Shown: positions 1-5,659 of the stretch, piece by piece
Position numbering within the stretch: the first letter of the stretch is position 1
How the letters are laid out: every line of letters starts with the position of its first letter
Source: Candidatus Borrarchaeota archaeon
GTDB lineage: Archaea > Asgardarchaeota > Sifarchaeia > Borrarchaeales > Borrarchaeaceae
DNA length: 11,219 bases
Reading direction: 5' to 3'
Assembly (NCBI GenBank): GCA_016840645.1
Contig: JAEORY010000092.1
Coordinates: 1-11,219, forward strand
Made by a program: the position numbers and the translations under genes
The notes under the pieces: generated by a model
Database searches by the model: none
What the model saw: the letters and a program-made list of their open reading frames with translations, nothing else
What the model was told of the DNA's origin: nothing

Positions 1-181
1 ATCTATATCCTGTGAATACTTCAGCTGTTCCATCATCCATACAAATCGGTACAGAAACTGTCAATACACGTTCTGGTTTTTTCAGCATTTTGTGAATTGA
101 CGGATCAAGTTCCAAGACTTTTGAGGCATTATCTAATTGAGTTAATGAATTTTCAAGAAAGCTTAGAGTTTTTTCAGGCAT
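1..181 (-). CDS. gdhA: Glutamate dehydrogenase, N-terminal fragment (gene continues past the left edge)
   Basis: I translated this stretch by hand; it gives 60 codons with no stop. It begins MPEKTLSFLENSL and ends PICMDDGTAEVFTGYR. The segment 'KPERVLTVSVPICMDDG' followed by 'VFTGYR' is the recognisable start of the hexameric NAD(P)-dependent glutamate dehydrogenase family, where it precedes the glutamate-binding and catalytic lysine region, which is outside the window. The enzyme interconverts glutamate and 2-oxoglutarate plus ammonia in the cytoplasm. The ATG at 181-179 is preceded by GGGTGAGAAC, a good archaeal Shine-Dalgarno with four bases between GGTGA and ATG. It is co-oriented with the aminotransferase upstream. 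Without the inserted element the two genes would be about 145 bases apart, so glutamate made by transamination could be recycled by this enzyme (inference). Cofactor preference cannot be told from this part. Confidence 0.85.
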   Translation of the reverse strand, partial: MPEKTLSFLENSLTQLDNASKVLELDPSIHKMLKKPERVLTVSVPICMDDGTAEVFTGYR

Positions 182-214
182 GTTCTCACCCTATTTAATC
201 AATAAGAAAGTAAA

Positions 215-267
215 ATGATTGATTTCACTTCTAATACAAAAGTATTTTGTTATGGGATGATTGATTT
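215..267. repeat. Pair of 11-bp direct repeats upstream of gdhA
   Basis: ATGATTGATTT occurs at 215-225 and again at 257-267, exactly 42 bases apart, which is close to four helical turns. A shorter inverted ATTGATT lies at 197-203. The pair sits 34-86 bases upstream of the gdhA start, between that start and the end of the tnpB element. It could be a pair of regulator sites, but the sequence is AT-rich and chance is possible. Confidence 0.3.
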
Positions 268-302
268 TCAAAAAAAAGCTATGAATTGAACTTCAAATAG
301 TA

Positions 303-430
303 GTGAACTACCACCCTACAAGTAGGGTGGCTTCCTGAATCATCCATTCCCCAACGGGACATGTCAAACAGGCTCAACGGGCAGTCCCTGCCCTGATGAT
401 GCTGATGATGGTGAGAGTGATTCTCCATAG
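303..430 (-). ncRNA. Probable guide (reRNA/omega RNA) scaffold at the 3' end of tnpB element 1
   Basis: In solo-tnpB elements the guide RNA scaffold overlaps the tnpB 3' end and runs to the right tip, with the flanking host sequence as guide. Here the last codons and the next 60 bases are rich in structure. GGGCAG/CTGCCC forms a 6-bp stem with a 3-base loop at 379-393, CAACGGG is repeated at 352-358 and 375-381, and a 9-bp terminal hairpin lies at 311-330. The predicted guide, read on the minus strand from 302 downward, is TACTATTTGAAGTTCAATTC. The 5' limit is a guess. Confidence 0.45.
311..330. repeat. Right-end hairpin of element 1
   Basis: CCACCCTAC (311-319) pairs perfectly with GTAGGGTGG (322-330) around AA. 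It is preceded by GTGAACTA and followed by CTTC. The same GTGAACTACCACCC...GGTGGCTTC frame recurs at 3150-3181 in element 2, which identifies it as the subterminal hairpin recognised by a TnpA-type transposase. Confidence 0.8.
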
Positions 431-1553
431 TAGCGTGATCGCTGTAAAATCGTGATGGCAGAGTTATGATCTCTTGCTACATCAAGTCCACAGTAAGGAC
501 AGTTGTGAATACGGGTTGCGAGTGTTTTCGGCACCAGCTTCCCACACCTACTACACAGTTGTGTGGTGTGATAGGCACTCACATATTCTACTAAAGTACC
601 AGCTTCCTCCGCTTTGTACTCGGTAAAACTCATGAGTTGCCCCCAGCCTGCATCACTAATCGACTTCGCTACATGATGATTCTTCACCATACTACATGAT
701 GATTCTTCACCATATTGGTAATTTTTAACTGCTCATACACAATCAGGTCATAAGTATCGACCAGTGTTCGACTGAGCTTGTGATGAAAGTCCTTGCGCTG
801 GTTGCGTATTTTCCTGTGTAACTGTGCTATCTTTTTGTTCTGTTGGTGACGGTTATTTGAGCCCTTAATCTTCCTATCTTTCCTTCGCTGCACTTTGGCT
901 ACTTTCTTCTCCGAGTTTCTGAACCAGCGGGGGTTAGCTATGGTATCTCCATTATTTAACGTCAGTAAACTCTTCAGTCCAACATCCACACCTATCGCGC
1001 TCTTTATGGCTCTTTGCTGAGACCCCGGCTCGGGATCGGGCAGTGCTACTGTAAAACAGGCATACCAGTGGTCGACATCGCGTTTGATGGTACAAGTCTT
1101 GATTACACCTTCAGATGGGATAGGGCGGTGTAGTTTAATAGTGAGACTTCCAATTTTCGAGAGCCGGAGTTTCTTGTTTTTCTTTTCGAGGGCGAACCCA
1201 CTTTGCGGGTAGGTGAAGGAATCATACCGGTATTGCCCTTTAAATCGTGGGTAGCCTGCCTTTTCCCCCTTCTTAAGACGCCGAAAAAAGTTGGCAAAGG
1301 CCTTATCCAGTCTCCTCAGCGTATCCTGGAGTACCTGAGAATGAACCACCTTCAAACACGGGTTGGTCTGTTTAGCGACTTGTAGTTGGGCGGCGTGCTC
1401 ATAATAGCTGACTGCTTGGTGGTGAGTGTGCCAGGCGTCTTTTCGCTCTGCCAGAGCGTTATTATACAACACACGACAGGTAGTCAGCCATTGAGTGAAA
1501 GTAGTCTTTTGTTGTGTGGTGGGATACACGCGAAATTGGTACGTCCGTTTCAT
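364..1553 (-). pseudogene. tnpB: TnpB RNA-guided nuclease homologue, split by a 23-bp tandem duplication
   Basis: The 5' part (1553 to 684) encodes MKRTYQFRVYPT..., a helical region, and a RuvC-like core with 'GVDVGLKSLLTL' (Asp about residue 190) and 'LIVYEQLKITNM' (Glu about 274). It then shifts frame and stops at TGA (686-684). The 3' part (690 to 364) resumes in another frame with 'VKNHHVAKSISDAGWGQL', the zinc finger CSRCG...CPYCG and the last RuvC aspartate in 'ARDHNSAITIL'. The cause is a perfect 23-bp duplication at 669-714. Removing one copy gives one ORF of about 388 residues, a normal TnpB length with all three acidic residues. The ATG at 1553 has GGGAG upstream and is preferred over the adjacent GTG. 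The intact ancestor would have cut DNA next to the element's target motif. The second ORF's ATG overlaps the first ORF's TGA (ATGGTGA), so a two-piece product cannot be excluded. Confidence 0.85.
669..714. repeat. Perfect 23-bp tandem duplication inside tnpB of element 1
   Basis: Bases 669-691 and 692-714 are identical (CTACATGATG...CACCATA). Because 23 is not a multiple of three, the copy shifts the tnpB frame. This is why the motif MVKNHHV appears both at the end of the upstream ORF and at the start of the downstream one. Replication slippage is the simple explanation. Confidence 0.95.
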
Positions 1554-1674
1554 CACACTTCTCCCTGTCTTCCCCTGCTATTCATGTCACTAGCTTTACA
1601 ATACGCAAAAACCTATTTAAAGCTGGGGGACACTACTGTGAAAGTGTAACAAGTAACACACGCAATTCATTTAT

Positions 1675-1694
1675 CCCCCCAACACGTTGAGGGG
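1675..1694. repeat. Left-end hairpin of element 1
   Basis: CCCCCCAA (1675-1682) pairs with TTGAGGGG (1687-1694) around CACG, with one C-A mismatch. It is flanked by CGCAATTCAT on one side and by TTGCGGAGAACTTATAAAA on the other. The same block, with a perfect stem, is found at 4591-4641 of element 2. Confidence 0.75.
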
Positions 1695-1712
1695 TCTTCT
1701 TGCGGAGAACTT

Positions 1713-1730
1713 ATAAAAGAGAAAAAAAGT
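1713..1730 (-). terminator. Oligo-T terminator after the aminotransferase
   Basis: On the minus strand the stop codon at 1738-1736 is followed within ten bases by a run of seven T (1728-1722), then CTCTTTTAT. T-rich tracts without a strong hairpin are the usual archaeal termination signal. Element 1 starts directly behind the TTTTAT of this tract. Confidence 0.55.
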
Positions 1731-1735
1731 TAGTA

Positions 1736-3091
1736 TTACCAGCCAGCGAATCTCGCAATTTTTTCATCAGATATTTTGCCTTCTTCAACGTCCTTAATAG
1801 ATTGGTTAATTATATCAACTGCTTTGTCACAATGTTCTTTGTTAATTATAAGCGGAGGTGTGATTTCTATTGTATTTGAGTGAACACCCACGTAGATTAA
1901 AATTAATCCAAGTTCCCATGCTCGATACATGACTTTAGCGCATTCTAATGAAGCTGGTTCTTTTGTTTTTTGATCTCTAACTAACTCAACACCAATAATC
2001 AGTCCTTTTCCACGAACGTCTCCAATCAGTTTGCGTTCTTCTTGAATTTCACTTAGTCTTTTAATCAGATAATCTCCCATTTCTGCTGCATTCTGTGCGA
2101 GATTTTCTTCTTTAATGACTTCCAAAGTAGCAAGAGAAGCTGCCACTGACACAGGATGTCCACCTGTAGTCAAGAGATGTCCTGCAACCAAAGAATCTAA
2201 TATTTCTGACGGAGCAACACATGCGCTTAATGGCATCCCGTTTGCCATAGGTTTGGCCATTGTTATAATATCTGGTTCGATATCAAAGCATTCAATGCCA
2301 AACATCTTTCCAGTTCTACCAAATCCATGTTTTACTTCATCAACTGCGAATAAAATACCGTGTTTCTCACAGAGTTCTTTAAGTCCTTTCAGGAATTCGG
2401 GTGGAGGAGGAATATCACCACCGTCAGATTGGATTGGTTCGATTAGTAGGCATGATGTGTCTTTGGGTGGACAAATCGTTGTCATTACCTGATTTTCTAT
2501 GAAATCAACACATTGAAGACCACATGCAGGACATTCAAGGTCCTTTCCGAAAGGACATCTGTAGCAATAAGCATAAGGAACTTTGACGACATTTGGTAAG
2601 CCTAAGATCTCTGTTTGAGCAGTGTGCCCAGATAAAGTATAAGCGCCCATGGTTTGTCCGTGATACGCCGCCATAAAACTCATAATGCGTCTTCTTTTTG
2701 TAGCATATGGGACTAGTTTGTAAATGGTTTCATTTGCGTCAGAACCAGATAATCCGAACCAGACTTTTTTTGCCCAGTCGCCAGGTGTGATCTGGACCAG
2801 TTTTTCCGCTAATTCGACTACCACTGGGTTACTATGCAAAGTAAAGCAATGATGACTTAGTTTTTCGACCTGATCTTGGACTGCTTTTACTATTTTTGGA
2901 TGTCCATAGCCGGCTATAGCAACAGCAGCGCCTGCATTGAAGTCTAAATATTCGTTCCCATCAGAGTCGTATAAATACACGCCTTTTCCAGATTCTATGG
3001 AAAGTGGATAAAACCGAATATGAATTGAAGATCCAATGACCTTTTCATCTCTATCAATCACGTCAAAAGATTTTGTAACATTTTTTTCCAT
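1736..3091 (-). CDS. Class III PLP-dependent aminotransferase (4-aminobutyrate/ornithine-type)
   Basis: 451 residues, full family length. It transfers an amino group, usually to 2-oxoglutarate, using pyridoxal phosphate; some archaeal relatives act as amino-acid racemases. Visible motifs are 'GSDANE' (115-121), the PLP-ring aspartate in 'DEVKHGFGRTGK' (Asp251), and the Schiff-base lysine in 'MAKPMANGMPLSA' (Lys280). Residues 176-194 hold five cysteines (CYRCPFG...CPACGLQC), a cysteine-rich insert known from archaeal members that could bind a metal. Most relatives have DEVQ at the PLP site; here the Gln is Lys. I chose the ATG at 3091 because AGGTGA lies five bases upstream, whereas the GTG at 3100 lies inside that ribosome site. 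It sits between two tnpB elements and just upstream of gdhA. The substrate cannot be named from sequence. Confidence 0.85.
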   Translation of the reverse strand: MEKNVTKSFDVIDRDEKVIGSSIHIRFYPLSIESGKGVYLYDSDGNEYLDFNAGAAVAIAGYGHPKIVKAVQDQVEKLSHHCFTLHSNPVVVELAEKLVQITPGDWAKKVWFGLSGSDANETIYKLVPYATKRRRIMSFMAAYHGQTMGAYTLSGHTAQTEILGLPNVVKVPYAYCYRCPFGKDLECPACGLQCVDFIENQVMTTICPPKDTSCLLIEPIQSDGGDIPPPPEFLKGLKELCEKHGILFAVDEVKHGFGRTGKMFGIECFDIEPDIITMAKPMANGMPLSACVAPSEILDSLVAGHLLTTGGHPVSVAASLATLEVIKEENLAQNAAEMGDYLIKRLSEIQEERKLIGDVRGKGLIIGVELVRDQKTKEPASLECAKVMYRAWELGLILIYVGVHSNTIEITPPLIINKEHCDKAVDIINQSIKDVEEGKISDEKIARFAGW

Positions 3092-3096
3092 TGTAT

Positions 3097-3102
3097 TCAC
3101 CT
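3097..3102 (-). promoter_or_regulatory. Ribosome binding site that fixes the aminotransferase start
   Basis: AGGTGA, a strong match to the archaeal 16S rRNA 3' end, is five bases upstream of the ATG at 3091. The GTG at 3100-3098 that would extend the ORF by three codons is part of this site, so it is an unlikely start. Confidence 0.75.
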
Positions 3103-3134
3103 AAATCTCTTCAATATCCATTGGAAATACTCAT

Positions 3135-3146
3135 CTATTTATTCCC
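3135..3146 (-). promoter_or_regulatory. Possible promoter of the aminotransferase, next to the element 2 tip
   Basis: On the minus strand GGGAA precedes TAAATAG, a weak BRE/TATA-like pair. About 25 bases further on would place a start near 3112-3115, a short leader before the ATG at 3091. The right tip of element 2 ends at 3150, so the insertion left only 58 bases of upstream region. Confidence 0.3.
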
Positions 3147-3149
3147 TAT

Positions 3150-3270
3150 GTGAACTACCACCCAACAAGTTAGGTGGCTTCTGCCCTCACGGATTGTTGA
3201 GCTGTCCCTACGAGGGATAGCAAGAACCCGCTCATCGACAGTTCGGGGTGATCCACAGCACCCCCCGTTC
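3150..3270 (-). ncRNA. Probable guide (reRNA/omega RNA) scaffold at the 3' end of tnpB element 2
   Basis: The last codons of tnpB and the right end contain stacked inverted repeats: GGGGTG/CACCCC at 3245-3264, TCCCT/AGGGA at 3205-3217, and the terminal hairpin at 3158-3177, which overlaps the tnpB stop codon. This is the usual position of a TnpB guide RNA. The predicted guide beyond the tip, read on the minus strand from 3149, is ATAGGGAATAAATAGATGAG. Boundaries are approximate. Confidence 0.45.
3158..3177. repeat. Right-end hairpin of element 2
   Basis: CCACCCAAC (3158-3166) pairs with GTTAGGTGG (3169-3177) around AA with a single C-A mismatch. Position, loop and flanks match the right-end hairpin of element 1. 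Confidence 0.75.
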
Positions 3271-4492
3271 CCTGAAGGAACACTTTGGTTTTCGCCTTAC
3301 GGCTGTTACTACCTTTTTGTTTCTTCAGCCCCGTAAGGCACTTCACAGCATCTATCAGGATGTTAAACGCTGCATTTACGTCTCTATCAACGGAAAATCC
3401 ACAACTCAGGCACTTGAACGCCCAGCGGTTGACACGTTTTCGGTTTCTTCTGTGTCCCGATCCCTTGTAGTGGCAGTTACGCACTTTTTCGGGGTAACCT
3501 ATGACCACCAGCGAACCGTAAAGTTGCTCGGCAATGTCTATAGCCAACTTTCTCCTGAAATCCTTGGCATAATTCACCCGTTTACTGTAGAGTTTCTTCT
3601 CTACCGCATATTTCCCTAACCGCTTTAATTTGGCAATCCTATTGTTCAGTTGGCGCATATGGATGAAAAACTCTTTATAATCCTCTTTTTTAAAGAGGAT
3701 GACGTTGCCTTCGCCCTTCAACTCGCACTCTACGGCAGTCGCCAACCGCTTCAAGCCGAGGTCGATGCCAGTCAGCGACTTCAACACAGGCATAACGTCC
3801 TTTTCTATGACGACATGCACTTCGTAGCGTTTCAATCTGTGATTTTTAACGATCTGAAAAGACTTAACTCGCCATTCTTTGTCATGGAGATTTTTCGCAG
3901 CATACGGATACACATACAGAGGCAGATGTAATTTCTCACCTTTTTTAAGGGTGGAAATTCTAGCCCAGAGAGGAAACTCCTTCGAGGTGCGGGAAAGCGA
4001 TATGTCGCCTACACGGTAGTCGAACATGATGGATACCTTCCCTCTGATAGTCGGTGGTGAGGGCTCCCTCTTTTTCCAGCGGTAGAGTTTGTGCTGGAGT
4101 TTCCGCAACCGTTTCTTATCTTTAGCGGTGTTCTTCTTGGCAAGGCGTTTTTTAAAGGTGAAGATGGACTTTTTCAAACGCTTAATGTCCCATTGCCACT
4201 CACGGTGTAGTTTCCGATATGATTTAAACATCCAGAGGGCTTTATCTCGACAGGCTTGTGAGAAAGCCGAAGACAGTCCCGTAAGGTTTTGTATATCCTG
4301 TCGGTAATTCTCCGCCTCTTTAACACTCGTTATATTTTCAGCGATGATTATTTCAAGAAAAAGTTGCACGCCGTAAGTGAGTCGTGCGGTAAGTCTGTCG
4401 AGGAACTTCACTTTTGTTCTGGTGATCCGTTTTTCAACGGGAAGCACCAGCGTCTTGCAGATTTTTAATGGTTTGGCAAGTTGAAGTTCCAT
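3170..4492 (-). CDS. tnpB: TnpB homologue with an apparent internal deletion
   Basis: 440 residues from the ATG at 4492, chosen because GGAGG lies six bases upstream; the GTG at 4510 has no such site. The RuvC core is seen as 'TGIDLGLKRLAT' (Asp244), 'VVIGYPEKVRN' (Glu335) and 'DRDVNAAFNIL' (Asp371). Only one zinc pair is present (CLSCG, 361-365). The distance from the middle Glu to this pair is 26 residues, against about 70 to the second CxxC in the element 1 protein. The missing stretch is where other TnpBs carry a helix and the first CxxC. The junction reads 'VNRWAF' directly followed by 'KCLSCGF'. An in-frame loss of about 44 codons is the likely cause, and the nuclease is probably inactive. 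A basic tail of about 60 residues after the RuvC end overlaps the guide RNA region. The stop is TAA, inside the right-end hairpin. Confidence 0.8.
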   Translation of the reverse strand: MELQLAKPLKICKTLVLPVEKRITRTKVKFLDRLTARLTYGVQLFLEIIIAENITSVKEAENYRQDIQNLTGLSSAFSQACRDKALWMFKSYRKLHREWQWDIKRLKKSIFTFKKRLAKKNTAKDKKRLRKLQHKLYRWKKREPSPPTIRGKVSIMFDYRVGDISLSRTSKEFPLWARISTLKKGEKLHLPLYVYPYAAKNLHDKEWRVKSFQIVKNHRLKRYEVHVVIEKDVMPVLKSLTGIDLGLKRLATAVECELKGEGNVILFKKEDYKEFFIHMRQLNNRIAKLKRLGKYAVEKKLYSKRVNYAKDFRRKLAIDIAEQLYGSLVVIGYPEKVRNCHYKGSGHRRNRKRVNRWAFKCLSCGFSVDRDVNAAFNILIDAVKCLTGLKKQKGSNSRKAKTKVFLQGTGGAVDHPELSMSGFLLSLVGTAQQSVRAEAT

Positions 4493-4498
4493 GTCCAT

Positions 4499-4503
4499 CC
4501 TCC
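4499..4503 (-). promoter_or_regulatory. Ribosome binding site for tnpB of element 2
   Basis: GGAGG lies six bases before the ATG at 4492-4490. This spacing favours that ATG over the ATG at 4498, which directly abuts GGAGG, and over the GTG at 4510. Confidence 0.6.
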
Positions 4504-4598
4504 ATGACACCCTAAGAAACTATGGGACGGGAAACTTAAAAAGGTTTCGCTAACTAGAATCCCGTGAAAAAAAATGTCACCATAGTTACGCAATTCAT

Positions 4599-4618
4599 CC
4601 CCTCAACAAATTGAGGGG
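4599..4618. repeat. Left-end hairpin of element 2
   Basis: CCCCTCAA (4599-4606) pairs perfectly with TTGAGGGG (4611-4618) around CAAA. It is flanked by ACGCAATTCAT and by TTGCGAAGACTCATAAAA, matching the left end of element 1. Confidence 0.75.
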
Positions 4619-4733
4619 TTTTATTGCGAAGACTCATAAAAAACTATGGCTTCTCATGTGTTCTCAGAAACGTGATAGTGTTTTCTTTTTGCAACTTGAA
4701 GAGTTAAACTTAAATTTCATTAATACTGTTTGG

Positions 4734-4741
4734 TTTAAATA
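4734..4741 (+). promoter_or_regulatory. TATA-like box upstream of the nucleotidyltransferase
   Basis: TTTAAATA fits the archaeal TATA consensus. Transcription would begin near 4765 and leave a leader of roughly 85 bases before the ATG at 4851. This is a sequence match only. Confidence 0.35.
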
Positions 4742-4836
4742 CTTTGTATTTTAAAACAAGTCAAGATGCAAAAATTTCATTGATGACAACTGAAATCCTC
4801 TATTAGAAGTAAAAATAGAAGCATAGTATCAAAAAC

Positions 4837-4842
4837 GGGTGA
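4837..4842 (+). promoter_or_regulatory. Ribosome binding site that fixes the nucleotidyltransferase start
   Basis: GGGTGA stands eight bases before the ATG at 4851. The GTG at 4839 that would lengthen the protein by four residues is part of this site and is therefore rejected. Confidence 0.7.
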
Positions 4843-4850
4843 CATTTGGT

Positions 4851-5651
4851 ATGAGCAGTGAAAATCTTGTCGATGATGAAATATTTATGCAAGAAGCATT
4901 TAGAATAATAGAAATCGCTGAAGAGCGTGATATAACCCTAAGATTACTGGGTTCGATCGCATTTCGTATTCATTGTCCAAATTATGCACCTCTACTGCAC
5001 CAAGGAGCTGCTGTTCACCGACCACTTACAGATGTCGACTATATGGCCTATAACAAACACAAAACCCCTATACGAAAGTTAATGTACGACCTAAGATTTC
5101 GTGAGATTTTTGCAGATCCAATCGTCAGTCGGATAGTTTTTCAAAGTCCAAAATACAAGAATTTAAAAGTCGATTTTTTTCTTGAAAGACTCCGTTTCTG
5201 TCACATAATTGACTTTGATAGGAAGAAAAAACGCTTGGAAATTGATAAACCCACCATTCCCTTAGAAGAAATGCTGTTGGAAAAAATGCAAATAGTTGAG
5301 ATCAATGAGAAGGATATCAAAGATACGATTATGCTTGTATGTGAACACGATATCGAAGATGGTGCAGAAAAAAATACAGAAATTATCGATGGAGGTTTTA
5401 TTGCTAGGATACTGGCTGACGATTGGGGATTTTGGTATACTGTTACAACAAACCTAAATAAAACTAAAGCTTGGGTGCCAAAATATAGTAATGCTCTGTT
5501 AGAAGAAGACCGCTCTTTGGCTATAAATAGAATTGATCAACTTTTAGAAAGAATTGACCAGGAGCCAAAGACTAAGAAATGGCAGAAACGAGCAAAAACT
5601 GGCACAAAAAAACGATGGTACGAAGAAGTCCAAAGTTTTGATGTTGATTAG
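4851..5651 (+). CDS. AbiEii-like nucleotidyltransferase-fold protein, no partner gene
   Basis: 266 residues. The nucleotidyltransferase signature is readable: 'LLGSIAFRIH' (32-41, the G-S motif), 'RPLTDVDYMAYN' with Asp61 and Asp63, and a third acidic residue in 'LKVDFFLERL' (Asp108). Further on, 'LEEMLLEKMQI...EKDIKD' (139-158) resembles the helical part of AbiEii/DUF1814-type proteins, where a conserved Lys and Lys-Asp pair follow the catalytic sheet. AbiEii relatives transfer nucleotides, in some toxins to tRNA. No AbiEi-type antitoxin gene is adjacent, so it may be a solitary housekeeping or defence enzyme. The basic C-terminus (about 239-257) could bind nucleic acid. It is the only plus-strand gene and converges on the phosphoesterase with eight bases between stops. 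Its stop is TAG, with an in-frame TAA at 5661-5663; reading TAG as Pyl would add Pyl-Asn-Ser-Tyr. Confidence 0.65.
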   Translation: MSSENLVDDEIFMQEAFRIIEIAEERDITLRLLGSIAFRIHCPNYAPLLHQGAAVHRPLTDVDYMAYNKHKTPIRKLMYDLRFREIFADPIVSRIVFQSPKYKNLKVDFFLERLRFCHIIDFDRKKKRLEIDKPTIPLEEMLLEKMQIVEINEKDIKDTIMLVCEHDIEDGAEKNTEIIDGGFIARILADDWGFWYTVTTNLNKTKAWVPKYSNALLEEDRSLAINRIDQLLERIDQEPKTKKWQKRAKTGTKKRWYEEVQSFDVD

Positions 5652-5659
5652 AATTCTTA

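Larger units (their letters stand above)
303..1712 (-). mobile_element. Solo-tnpB element of the IS200/IS605 (IS1341-like) group, element 1
   Basis: About 1.41 kb, read on the minus strand. The left end (tnpB 5' side) starts after TTTTAT (plus-strand ATAAAA at 1713-1718) and holds an imperfect hairpin at 1675-1694. The right end holds a perfect hairpin at 311-330 and finishes in TTCAC at 303. I placed both tips where similarity to element 2 (3150-4635) stops. The right-end tip also fits the IS608 scheme, in which a GA-starting guide tetranucleotide 5' of the hairpin (here GAAG) recognises a TC-starting cleavage site (here TCAC). There is no tnpA and no target duplication, as expected for this family. 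The element lies in the oligo-T tract just after the aminotransferase stop codon. Its G+C is visibly higher than that of the host genes. Confidence 0.8.
3150..4635 (-). mobile_element. Solo-tnpB element of the IS200/IS605 (IS1341-like) group, element 2
   Basis: About 1.49 kb, minus-strand sense, without tnpA. The left end begins after TTTTAT (plus-strand ATAAAA at 4636-4641) and holds a perfect 8-bp hairpin at 4599-4618. The right end finishes in the same TTCAC tip at 3150 after an imperfect hairpin at 3158-3177. Both ends align closely with those of element 1 (303-1712), so one TnpA probably served both. The internal tnpB differs in length and sequence. It lies between the aminotransferase and the nucleotidyltransferase genes, and its tnpB is richer in G+C than the host genes. 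Confidence 0.8.
4493..4850. other. Gene-free stretch: element 2 left end plus nucleotidyltransferase leader
   Basis: These 358 bases hold no supportable gene. The first part (to 4635) is the tnpB leader and left end of element 2. The rest (4636-4850) is AT-rich host sequence with the nucleotidyltransferase promoter candidate and a repeated AAATTTCATT (4712-4721 and 4772-4781). I see no tRNA in it. Confidence 0.6.

Noticed and set aside
1203..1649. Plus-strand ORFs of 60 and 87 codons opposite tnpB of element 1
   Set aside because: They lie antisense to clear TnpB coding sequence and show no recognisable motif or ribosome site.
2115..2492. Plus-strand ORF of 125 codons inside the aminotransferase
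   Set aside because: It is antisense to a well-supported enzyme gene and is low in motif content, so it is a shadow.
3248..4307. Several plus-strand ORFs inside element 2
   Set aside because: All are antisense to tnpB and have no independent support.
303..4635. CRISPR-like array from the recurring hairpins
   Set aside because: The repeats occur once per element at their ends, with kilobases of coding sequence between them. They are transposon ends, not regularly spaced repeats.
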